Assembly (NCBI GenBank): GCA_028292405.1
Contig: JAQGMJ010000039.1
Span: 40,979-104,978 of the forward strand
Reading direction: 5' to 3'
Origin: Betaproteobacteria bacterium
Lineage (GTDB): Bacteria > Pseudomonadota > Gammaproteobacteria > Burkholderiales > JAEUOS01
Length of the DNA stretch: 64,000 bases
Part shown: one piece after another, positions 17,888 through 25,190 of the stretch
How positions within the stretch are numbered: the stretch's first letter is position 1
How the letters are laid out: each line of letters begins with the position of its first letter
The notes under the pieces: model-generated
The model's database searches: none
The model's input: the letters and a program-made list of their open reading frames with translations, nothing else
Told to the model about the DNA's origin: nothing
Program-made: the position numbers and the translations under genes

Positions 17888-18670
17888 CTAGTGCCGCGCC
17901 ATCGTCACCTCATGCAGGCGCTCGGCCATCGGCATGGCCCGGCCGATATGCGCCAGGCGCTGCGCCATCGCCGGATGGGTCTGCACGATGCCGGCGCGCT
18001 GTTGCTCGCTGGCGGCGATCTTCGAGAGCGCGCTCGCCATCGCCGCCGGCGGGTAGCCGGCCTGCGCGCCGAGCAGGAGGCCGGCGTAGTCGGCATCCAG
18101 CTCGCTTTGCTGCATCAGGCTTTGCAGGCGCAGCAGCGCGCCAGCGTTGTAGTCCAGCTCGGCGTACAGGTCCCACACCGAGCGGCGCAAGCCGCGCGGC
18201 AGCAGCGTCGCCTGCAGGAAATCCAGCGCCTGCGCCTCGTGCTGCAGCAGCAGGTGCCCGCTCTCATGGGCGATGATGAAGGCCAGCTCCGCTTCGCTCA
18301 AACGCAGCTCGCTGATCATGTCTTCCGACACCAGCACGTGGCCGCCGGGCAGGCTCAGCGCCGCCTCGCCGCGCGTGGTGGTCACCACCAGTTGCCACTG
18401 CACCGGCCCGCCGGGCAACTCGCCCTGCGCCCGCGCCGCCGCCGCAACGCGGGCGAAGGCGCGTTCGATCATCGCGCAATAGCGCACGCAGCCGAGTTCG
18501 CCGGCGGCGCGCGCCTGGCCCTCGCGGCGCGTCAGGGTGCGGGTGGCGTAGCGCTCCAGCGCGACGCGGTCGATCTCGGGATATTGCGGCAGGTCGAGCA
18601 CCGGGCCCGCGGCGCACAGCAGCGGCAACGCCGCCATGCACCCGGCCCATAGAGAAGTACGCCAGCGCAT
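17888..18670 (-). CDS. Secreted M48-family metalloprotease
   Basis: A 260-residue protein with a signal peptide (MRWRTSLWAGCMAALPLLCAAG). The zinc site is HESGH in FIIAHESGHLLLQHEA, with the third ligand Glu in SELDADYAG; this is the BepA/LoiP-like group of periplasmic M48 enzymes, which degrade or help fold outer-membrane proteins. It is shorter than BepA and has no TPR domain. The ATG at 18670 is chosen because it starts the signal peptide; an ATG eight codons earlier would add a polar tail. Confidence 0.85.
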   Translation of the reverse strand: MRWRTSLWAGCMAALPLLCAAGPVLDLPQYPEIDRVALERYATRTLTRREGQARAAGELGCVRYCAMIERAFARVAAAARAQGELPGGPVQWQLVVTTTRGEAALSLPGGHVLVSEDMISELRLSEAELAFIIAHESGHLLLQHEAQALDFLQATLLPRGLRRSVWDLYAELDYNAGALLRLQSLMQQSELDADYAGLLLGAQAGYPPAAMASALSKIAASEQQRAGIVQTHPAMAQRLAHIGRAMPMAERLHEVTMARH

Positions 18671-18829
18671 CTCCCGTCCCTTCGCGCCCGACAACGGCGC
18701 CTGACCGACTACGGCAAACCATCACCCCGGTCCATCACCCTCGCCGCGCGCACTTACGCGGCATCAACACTGAACAATGCAAATTGCGAGCCGGCAAGCT
18801 ACCCACCGCCGGCCCCTTGCCGCAGGCGC

Positions 18830-19612
18830 TTATGCGCAGAAAATCTCCTTGTACGACACATAGAGGCTGCCGATCATCGTCGGCCACAGCACCAGCCAGC
18901 CCAGGCCTGCGGGAATGGTGGCGACGATGGCCATCACAAAAACGATCACGCTCCAGATAAGGAAGGGCACGATGTTCTTCAGGCAGCCGAAAAAACTTTG
19001 CTTGATCGCCGGGATCGCGTCCTGCTGGTGGAACACCACCAGCGCCGGCGCGTACCACACCGCCATCGCCAGCGGCACCATCAGCGCCATGCCTATCAGC
19101 AGCGCGATCAGGAACATGCCCACCGCCGCGGCGCCGCCGGCACGCCCGCCGAAGGCCATGCCGAACATGCCGGCCCCGCCGATGACGAACACCACGCCGA
19201 TGATGACGACGATGCCGACCATGTAGAGCACGCCCACCAGCACCAGCTGGCCGACGTTTTCCTTGAAGCCTTCGAACAGCTGGTTGATTTCCAGCGGCTC
19301 GCCCTGCTCGAGCTTGCGGCAGCCCAGCAGCAGGCCGGCGGCGAACACCGGCATCAGCAGGTTGACGGCCAGGCCGCCCAGCACCGGCACGGCCGAGACC
19401 ACCAGCACGCCGATGAAAAAGATCAGCGTGATGGCCACCCACATGCCGGGCGCCTTCATGAAGATTTCCCAGCCGGCGCCGATCCACGCGCTGCCGCGCC
19501 CGCTATCGACGGCGCGGCCGTTTTCGATCAGGCCGCCCATCGCCGCGCCTTCAGGCTCGGCAACGTTGGCGGTTGGCGATGCATAGGGGTTGTTGCTGTC
19601 CATCTCGCTCAT
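18830..19612 (-). CDS. BPSS1780-like multispanning membrane protein
   Basis: A 260-residue protein. The cytoplasmic N-terminus has an NPYASPTANVAEP motif, then about five or six hydrophobic helices from residue 55 on, interrupted by short polar loops such as CRKLEQGEPLEINQLFEGFK. It resembles the BPSS1780 family of proteobacterial inner-membrane proteins, whose function is not established. AAGGAG precedes the ATG at 19612. A DUF805 protein at 35360-35794 begins with a similar NPYxSP stretch. Confidence 0.82.
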   Translation of the reverse strand: MSEMDSNNPYASPTANVAEPEGAAMGGLIENGRAVDSGRGSAWIGAGWEIFMKAPGMWVAITLIFFIGVLVVSAVPVLGGLAVNLLMPVFAAGLLLGCRKLEQGEPLEINQLFEGFKENVGQLVLVGVLYMVGIVVIIGVVFVIGGAGMFGMAFGGRAGGAAAVGMFLIALLIGMALMVPLAMAVWYAPALVVFHQQDAIPAIKQSFFGCLKNIVPFLIWSVIVFVMAIVATIPAGLGWLVLWPTMIGSLYVSYKEIFCA

Positions 19613-19882
19613 CTTCGGGCTCCTTGTGATCTTGTGTGGATCGGCCATTCGATTCGTGGCATTCCGGCCGGGTCAGGCGGTATTTCACGGGCCTTAGTGT
19701 TGCACAGTTTGCCGCGCGCAGCGAGCGCAGCGGGCCGGCGCGAGGCGCACGGTCGCACGGCGCCGACGGGCGGACGGCACCTCGCGGAACGCTGCCGCAC
19801 CAGCGGCGCCGGCAACAGCGTTGTCGTAAAGTCGTCTCAAGCCGCCGGCCGGGCAGCAAACCGCGCGGCCCGCGCTAGTCCC

Positions 19883-20863
19883 TTATAGCTTGGCGCCCGA
19901 AGCCTTCACCGCCGGCAGCCAGTCCTTCGCCTGCTTTTCCACGTAGGCGGCGTACTCGGCCTGGGTCATCACCTTCAGCGTCACGCCGGTTTCTTCCAGT
20001 TTTTTCTTCGTCGCCGGCAACTGCACGATCTCGCTCAGCGTCTTGTGCAGCTTTTCCACCACGTCCTTGGGCATGCCGGGCGGGCCGGAAATGCCGAAAT
20101 AGTTTTCCGCCACCAGGTCGGGGAAGCCGGCTTCCACAATGCTCGGCACCTCGGGCAACTGGTCGCTGCGCTTGGCGCTGGTCACCGCCAGACCCTTCAA
20201 CTGGCCGCCCTTGACCAGGGGCACGTAAGCGGTCATGACGTCGAAGGCCACCGGGATCTGCCCCCCGATCAAGTCGGTGGACATCGGCGCGCCGCCCTTG
20301 TAGGCGACGTGGATCATGTTGACCTTGAGTTCGGACTTGAACATTTCACCGACGATGTGGCCGATCGACGCCGGCCCGCCGCTGCCGAAAGGGTAGCCCT
20401 CCGTCTTCGCCTTGGCCTGCTTCACCAGGTCGGCAATCGAGGATGGCCCGACCTTCGGGTTGGCGATGACGATCAGCGGCGTGGCACCGATGTAGAAAAT
20501 ATGGGTGAAGCCCTTGCCCGGGTCATACGGCTGCTTTTCCATCACGAAAGGGGCGATGGACATCGGCGAGGAGTTGGTCAGCAACAGGGTGTAGCCCTCC
20601 GGCGAGGAGGTCTTGACCACATTGCTGCCCAGGCTGCCGCCGACACCGACGCGGTTGTCCACCACCACTGCCTGGCCCAGCTTCTGGCCCAGCGGCTCGG
20701 CGACGGTGCGCGCCACGATGTCGCTCGCACCGCCGGCCGGGAAGGTGGCAACCAGGGTAATGGGCTTGGTCGGGTAATCGATTGCGTAGGCGGAGGCACC
20801 CAGCAGGGCGGAAACCGCCACGGCCAGCAGGCGCGGCGGGAAGAGCTTGACGGTGGTTTTCAT
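19883..20863 (-). CDS. Bug/TctC-type tripartite tricarboxylate transporter receptor
   Basis: A 326-residue binding protein. The signal peptide ends at ASAYA (about residue 27). Family signs are DYPTKPITLVATFPAGGASD, then the VVDNRVGVGGSLG segment, GYTLLLTNSSP, HVAYKGGAPM and PEVPSIVEAGFPD. It would capture an organic acid in the periplasm. It is a single gene with no transporter membrane subunits nearby; flanking genes give no clue to the ligand. Confidence 0.93.
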   Translation of the reverse strand: MKTTVKLFPPRLLAVAVSALLGASAYAIDYPTKPITLVATFPAGGASDIVARTVAEPLGQKLGQAVVVDNRVGVGGSLGSNVVKTSSPEGYTLLLTNSSPMSIAPFVMEKQPYDPGKGFTHIFYIGATPLIVIANPKVGPSSIADLVKQAKAKTEGYPFGSGGPASIGHIVGEMFKSELKVNMIHVAYKGGAPMSTDLIGGQIPVAFDVMTAYVPLVKGGQLKGLAVTSAKRSDQLPEVPSIVEAGFPDLVAENYFGISGPPGMPKDVVEKLHKTLSEIVQLPATKKKLEETGVTLKVMTQAEYAAYVEKQAKDWLPAVKASGAKL

Positions 20864-21166
20864 TTTGGCATCCCTGGGTTAGATGGAATGCACCTCATCT
20901 GCAAGTGATGTGCCATTCTGGTATCCCAGTCGGCGCACGGGCGCAGGGGCGGCGCGGCGCCGATTGCGCACCACAACGGCGCAGGCGTGCACCGGCATCT
21001 TTCGATACCGGGAATGACAGCCTGAGGGGTTTCGGGAACGATGTTTTCCTGCCGGCCACCTGCCCGGTCAATCATCATTGCCATGCGGCTCTTCCCACTG
21101 AATCAAACTCTCCCGCGCCGCAAAGCAATTCAGCGTACACGCGCCCCGCAATCTCCCTTTTTATTT
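20864..21166. other. Intergenic region, nothing recognised
   Basis: About 300 bases between a Bug receptor start and the end of the N-acetyltransferase gene. Presumably contains the receptor's promoter. No gene, repeat or hairpin with a T-run is seen. Confidence 0.4.
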
Positions 21167-21982
21167 TCAGCCGCCGGTCCGGCCGAATATCTCATCGACG
21201 GCCACTGGCGCCGTGATGCCGAAGGTCTGGTCGAGGATCCGCCCCAGATCGTTGGGCGTCGCGATAGTGCTTTCGGAAATGATTTCACCGTCACGTGCCT
21301 CGATGGCGAAGCGGCGGTTGATCAGCTTGTAGCGTTTCTCGGCGGCGACCCGCTCCATGATCAGCGTGCTGCTGAAGGGCGCGTGCGGGCTGGTCGAGGT
21401 ATACCAGTTGCCCAGCTCGAAGTCCGCTGGAATCTGCGGCTGCAGGTCGAAGACGTACATGACGCGCCAGCCGGCGGACTGCTTTGCGCTCAGCGTGTAG
21501 AGGCCGTCGGCCTCGGTGAGCCGGTAGGTGCCCATGGCGGTGCGCTGCTCGATACCGGTTTCGAAACGCAGCGGCGCATCCAGCACGCAGGCGCCGAAGC
21601 CGACGTCGGCGAGATATGGGCCTTGCGGCAACTCGACCTTGAGCAGCATGTGGGTGCGCGGCCCGAGCGGACTGTCCGGCGGCGCGTTCCAGCGCACCCG
21701 TGCGCCCAGCGGCGACGCCATGTAGCCGATGCTCCCAAGCACCGCTTGCAGCAGGGCATTCTGCTCGAAGCAATAGCCGCCGCGCCTATTGTCGAGCAGC
21801 TTTTCCTGTACCGAGGCGAGGTCGAGCTTGACCGGGCGCCCGAGGAAAGGGTTCAGGCCTTCGAAGGGAATGGTATTGACGTGGGCTGCGTGGATGGCGG
21901 CCAAGGTAGGCAGATCCGGCGCCGGGGCGGCGCGAAAACCGATGCGCGCGAAGTAATCGTTCAACCGCAAATCATTCGACAT
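21167..21982 (-). CDS. nat: Arylamine N-acetyltransferase
   Basis: A 271-residue protein with the full NAT catalytic triad: Cys71 in RGGYCFEQN, His111 in RTHMLLKV and Asp126 in ADVGFG, at the spacing usual for bacterial NATs. The start region MSNDLRLNDYFARIGF is also typical. The enzyme transfers acetyl or other acyl groups from CoA to arylamines, hydrazines or related compounds in the cytoplasm. GGAG sits ahead of the ATG at 21982; an in-frame extension up to 22081 has no family resemblance. It stands alone between a Bug receptor and a small secreted protein. Confidence 0.92.
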   Translation of the reverse strand: MSNDLRLNDYFARIGFRAAPAPDLPTLAAIHAAHVNTIPFEGLNPFLGRPVKLDLASVQEKLLDNRRGGYCFEQNALLQAVLGSIGYMASPLGARVRWNAPPDSPLGPRTHMLLKVELPQGPYLADVGFGACVLDAPLRFETGIEQRTAMGTYRLTEADGLYTLSAKQSAGWRVMYVFDLQPQIPADFELGNWYTSTSPHAPFSSTLIMERVAAEKRYKLINRRFAIEARDGEIISESTIATPNDLGRILDQTFGITAPVAVDEIFGRTGG

Positions 21983-22242
21983 CTCGTCTCCTGCTCCTCG
22001 GCCACCGCGTGGCGCCTTTTGTTGTTTGACGGCGTGCTCGCCGATTCTCTTTCCAGCCCGTGATTCTGCCACTTCCGTCACCGCATCGAACTAGTTGTGC
22101 AGATAACGATTAGTACGATCGGGTGATGGCCTGCATGCGTGCGCAATGCTATTGTCATTTATAGATCAGGCGCGCTCCCTGCTTTGACCAGGAAGCACGA
22201 CCAAGACGGTTTTTCCAGGCTCGACCCCAGACAGGACCAGAC

Positions 22243-22533
22243 ATGAAAATGCTCTCGCATTCGTCCCTTGCTTTGCTGTCGGTTGTAACGATTTGCGTTT
22301 GCGGGCCGCAGCGCCCGAGTCACGTGGCGGCAGCGGCGCTGGCACCCGAGATGCTTTCGGTTACCGCAACACCGGACTCTGGCATTTCGCCCGAAGAAAT
22401 TGCAGCGGCAGGCCTGGGCGGAATGGACGGTGCGGTGGTGTTCAGCGTTGTGGACGATTTTGCGGCGCCTGCGGAAAATCCGGGCGCTGTGCTAACCCAT
22501 AGCGATGTACGGCACAGGGAGCCGGGGAGCTAA
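22243..22533 (+). CDS. Possible small exported protein
   Basis: A 96-residue frame beginning MKMLSHSSLALLSVVTICVCG, which looks like a signal peptide, followed by an Ala-rich acidic stretch. The ribosome site is weak (CAGGACC). It overlaps nothing on the plus strand and precedes the OmpA-like gene. No family is recognised and the coding nature is uncertain. Confidence 0.4.
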   Translation: MKMLSHSSLALLSVVTICVCGPQRPSHVAAAALAPEMLSVTATPDSGISPEEIAAAGLGGMDGAVVFSVVDDFAAPAENPGAVLTHSDVRHREPGS

Positions 22534-22618
22534 GCCATCGACACGCGGGCGATGGCGGCCTGCCCTAACCACGGCCCATCTCGGTACACTTGACGCCTGC
22601 ATCGAGAAAGGCCTTCCA

Positions 22619-23314
22619 GTGAACCAGACTTCAGCATTGCACACCTCTGCCCTGCCCGTTGGCCGCACGCTGTTGCGCGGGGCATTGGGATTTTTTATGG
22701 CGCTTGGTATTTGCGCCAGCCACGCGGCCGTAGCCGCGCCGGAGGCGCAGGAGGCGGGCTGCAACGAGGAGGCTGTCGAGGCGGCGATGACGGTACGGCA
22801 GTTGCGCGCGCTGCGCGAGCGTTGCGTGCGCAACGGCGAGGTGTACGCCAATGTGCTGATGAAGACCAATACGCTGCCGCTGCCGCTGGCGCCGGCGATA
22901 CGTTTGCAGCCGCCCGCGCCGGCAAAGGATTCTGAAGAGATGCGGGCGGCACTGGGGATTTATTTTTATTTGCACGAGAGCTATCCCACGGAGACGGATT
23001 TCAACGACCTGGACCAGTTGATCCGCACGCTGGGCAATGCCTGGCGCATCGAATCGGTGAGGATCACCGGAAGCGTGGACCGGCTGGAGGCGGGGCTGAC
23101 GTTCGCGCGCTCGCTGGCGCGCGAACGGGCGCAGGCGGTGCGCGATTACCTGCAGGCAGCCGGGCTGGGGGAGAAGGTGCCGGTGACGGTGACGATCCGC
23201 GAGCCGGAACAGGGCGATAGCGAGATGGAGCGGGCACAAGACCGGGTGGCGGAGGTGACGGTAATGGCGGTGCGTAAGCGGCCGCCCGGCGCGACAGCGA
23301 CGCCGGAGGAATGA
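22619..23314 (+). CDS. Exported protein with OmpA-like C-terminal domain
   Basis: A 231-residue protein starting with GTG at 22619. A hydrophobic segment (about 18-40, ending VAAP) is a signal peptide or anchor. The C-terminal half has the OmpA-type peptidoglycan-binding layout: an early strand (RIESVRITGSVDR), the helix SLARERAQAVRDYLQAAGL, and a final strand PVTVTIREPEQGDSE. The usual NR-type residues are only partly matched (AQDRVAEV). It converges on tonB with a six-base gap. It may be an envelope-anchoring partner of the nearby TonB system, but that rests on position only. Confidence 0.7.
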   Translation: MNQTSALHTSALPVGRTLLRGALGFFMALGICASHAAVAAPEAQEAGCNEEAVEAAMTVRQLRALRERCVRNGEVYANVLMKTNTLPLPLAPAIRLQPPAPAKDSEEMRAALGIYFYLHESYPTETDFNDLDQLIRTLGNAWRIESVRITGSVDRLEAGLTFARSLARERAQAVRDYLQAAGLGEKVPVTVTIREPEQGDSEMERAQDRVAEVTVMAVRKRPPGATATPEE

Positions 23315-23320
23315 GCCTGC

Positions 23321-24061
23321 CTATTTGACCTCGACGATGGGGCGGGGACGGATCGTCACCGAGGAAGCGACCGGCTTGCCGTTTTCGGTGGCCGGAAAAT
23401 ATTTCCAGGTCTTGTAGATGCTGAGGTAGAAGCGGTTCAAACGCGGATTGGGCGTGGGCGGGACCAGTTCAACATTCACATTGCCATCGGCGGCAATGTC
23501 GAATCGCACGGAGGTGCTGTACCTGGTCGCGTCCTCGGCCAGTTCACCGGGCACTTCCGGGGCTGGTTGGAAAATCGCGTAGGCGCCGGTGCGGCCCTGT
23601 GCCGGATTGGCGCTGGGTGGCGCGGGTGGCGGCGGGGCGGGCGGCGTGGGCACGGGCGCGGCCACGGTGGGCGACGGCGCGGCGGGCGGTGGGTTAGCCG
23701 GGGCGGCGGGCGCGGTAACCGCCTCTTGCGCGAGGCGAGGTTGCGGCGGCGGGGGCGGTGCTTTCGGCACGACAGGCACGGGCGACGGCTTGGCGGCCGG
23801 GGGCTCGGGCGGAGCCCGGGCTGCAGGCGGCGCCGGCGGCGGGTCGGGCGGGAGTTCGATGATGCGCGTGTCCAGCGGTGGCGGCTCGGGCGGCGGCGCG
23901 GGGCTGGCGATGAAGCGGCCGAAGGCCCACAGCGCAAGCACCCAGACGGCGATGGCGACCGGCAATATCCACGGCAGGCGGCGCCATGGCAGGTCGCGCA
24001 CCGGCACGCGCCACGAGTGGCCACGCTGCCAGGCGCTGGGTGCGGTGTTGCTACTGTGCAT
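23321..24061 (-). CDS. tonB: TonB-type energy transducer
   Basis: A 246-residue protein. A cytoplasmic N-terminus with Arg/Trp is followed by one membrane helix (about 30-50), then a long Pro/Ala-rich spacer (about 53-160) that crosses the periplasm, and a compact C-terminal domain that would touch the TonB box of the receptor. It overlaps the end of exbD by 11 bases and ends the operon. The C-terminal domain is shorter and less canonical than in enteric TonB (no clear SSG/YP motif), as in many dedicated TonB homologues. Confidence 0.85.
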   Translation of the reverse strand: MHSSNTAPSAWQRGHSWRVPVRDLPWRRLPWILPVAIAVWVLALWAFGRFIASPAPPPEPPPLDTRIIELPPDPPPAPPAARAPPEPPAAKPSPVPVVPKAPPPPPQPRLAQEAVTAPAAPANPPPAAPSPTVAAPVPTPPAPPPPAPPSANPAQGRTGAYAIFQPAPEVPGELAEDATRYSTSVRFDIAADGNVNVELVPPTPNPRLNRFYLSIYKTWKYFPATENGKPVASSVTIRPRPIVEVK

Positions 24062-24455
24062 GCTTGACGGCGATGAGGAAGTGCTGGGCGCCGGCGGCGC
24101 GCGCCTGCAGCATGGCTTGCACGGTGACGCCGTTGGGGGCGGCGCTGTCGGCGGCCATCACCACGGTGGCGTCCTTGCTTTGCAAATGGGGCTTCAACGC
24201 GGCGGCGAGATTTTCCAGCGTCACCGGGGTCTGGTCGATGAAGAGCTTGCTGTCGGCGCTGACGGTGAGGGTCACCGGCTTGTCGGCCTTGAAGGGGTCG
24301 GCCTGGCCTTGGGGCAGATTGACGGGTATGGAGTGCAGGTGCTGCACCGAGAGCGAGGCCAGGATGAAGGTCGCCAATAAAAAGAACATGACGTCGATCA
24401 TCGGGATGATTTCGATGCGGCCGTGGCGCGAAAGGCGGGATTTGCGCAGCTTCAT
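24051..24455 (-). CDS. exbD: ExbD biopolymer transport protein
   Basis: A 134-residue protein: cytoplasmic N-terminus, one membrane helix with the proton-pathway Asp21 in IIPMIDVMFFLLATF, then a periplasmic domain with the VTLTVSADSKLFIDQTPV segment typical of ExbD. Its ATG overlaps the exbB stop (ATGA), showing translational coupling. It would work with ExbB as the proton-driven motor for TonB. Confidence 0.95.
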   Translation of the reverse strand: MKLRKSRLSRHGRIEIIPMIDVMFFLLATFILASLSVQHLHSIPVNLPQGQADPFKADKPVTLTVSADSKLFIDQTPVTLENLAAALKPHLQSKDATVVMAADSAAPNGVTVQAMLQARAAGAQHFLIAVKHAQ

Positions 24456-25117
24456 GATGCGCTCCCTTGCTGGCCCTGTTGGACTTGTTGACCCTGCTGG
24501 TCGAGTCGGATGTGGTCGATCAGGCGCGTGCCGAGGCGCTCCATGTCGTCGAGCGCCTGTGCCTGCATGCGCGAAAAGAAGTTGAAGGCGAACAGGCAGA
24601 TCAGGGCGATGAACAGGCCGAGCGCCGTGGCAATCAACGCCTCGGCGACGCCGCCGGTGACGCCGATGGGGTCTACCAGGCGGTCGCCGCCGATGAGTTT
24701 GAAGGCGGTCATCATGCCGGCGATGGTGCCCAGCAGGCCGAGGAGCGGCGCGGCGGTGACAATGGTCTCCAGCATCCAGGCGCCGCGGGCAAGGGATTTT
24801 TCGATCATCTGCGCTTCGTCGCCGGCACGCGACTCGACCCACCAGGCCGGCTTGTCGTGGTTCTCCAGGATGACGGCGAAGAAGCGGCGAAAGGTGTTGC
24901 GCTCATTCAGTGTCGCCACTTTTTGCGCGAGCTGGTCCCAGGCGAAGTCGTAGGTTTCGACCAAGGCGAGTACATCGGCCGGCAGGCGCACGTACTTGGT
25001 GTAGACGTAGGCCTTGTCGATGATGATGACGGTGGCCAGCACGGCGAGGAACAGCAGCGGGTAGACCGCGGGGCCGCCGAATTTGAGGGCGGCGATTGCC
25101 GCTTGGAGGTTTTCCAT
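24452..25117 (-). CDS. exbB: ExbB/MotA/TolQ-type proton channel
   Basis: A 221-residue protein with three membrane helices (about 20-40, 115-140 and 155-185). The MotA/TolQ/ExbB signature is seen in APLLGLLGTIAGMMTAF and the following TGGVAEALIATALGLFIAL. It lacks the periplasmic extension of enteric ExbB. The ATG at 25117 lies 73 bases after the receptor stop codon, and a 9-bp hairpin occupies that gap. The last residues are Gln-rich. Confidence 0.95.
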   Translation of the reverse strand: MENLQAAIAALKFGGPAVYPLLFLAVLATVIIIDKAYVYTKYVRLPADVLALVETYDFAWDQLAQKVATLNERNTFRRFFAVILENHDKPAWWVESRAGDEAQMIEKSLARGAWMLETIVTAAPLLGLLGTIAGMMTAFKLIGGDRLVDPIGVTGGVAEALIATALGLFIALICLFAFNFFSRMQAQALDDMERLGTRLIDHIRLDQQGQQVQQGQQGSAS

Positions 25118-25157
25118 GATTTTTTGTCTCTGCAAAAACTGCCTGGGTAATGCGGGT

Positions 25158-25179
25158 GGCCGGGCGCGTACGCCCGGCC
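25158..25179 (-). other. Intercistronic GC hairpin between receptor and exbB
   Basis: GGCCGGGCG (25158-25166) pairs perfectly with CGCCCGGCC (25171-25179) around a 4-nt loop. There is no T-run on either side, so it is not a simple terminator; it may tune how much of the transcript extends into exbBD-tonB or protect the receptor mRNA. Confidence 0.6.
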
Positions 25180-25190
25180 GGGTAGGGGAC

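Noticed and set aside
19613..19882. Possible small gene between the membrane protein and the Bug receptor
   Set aside because: Only Arg/Pro/Ser-rich frames without ribosome sites; treated as intergenic.
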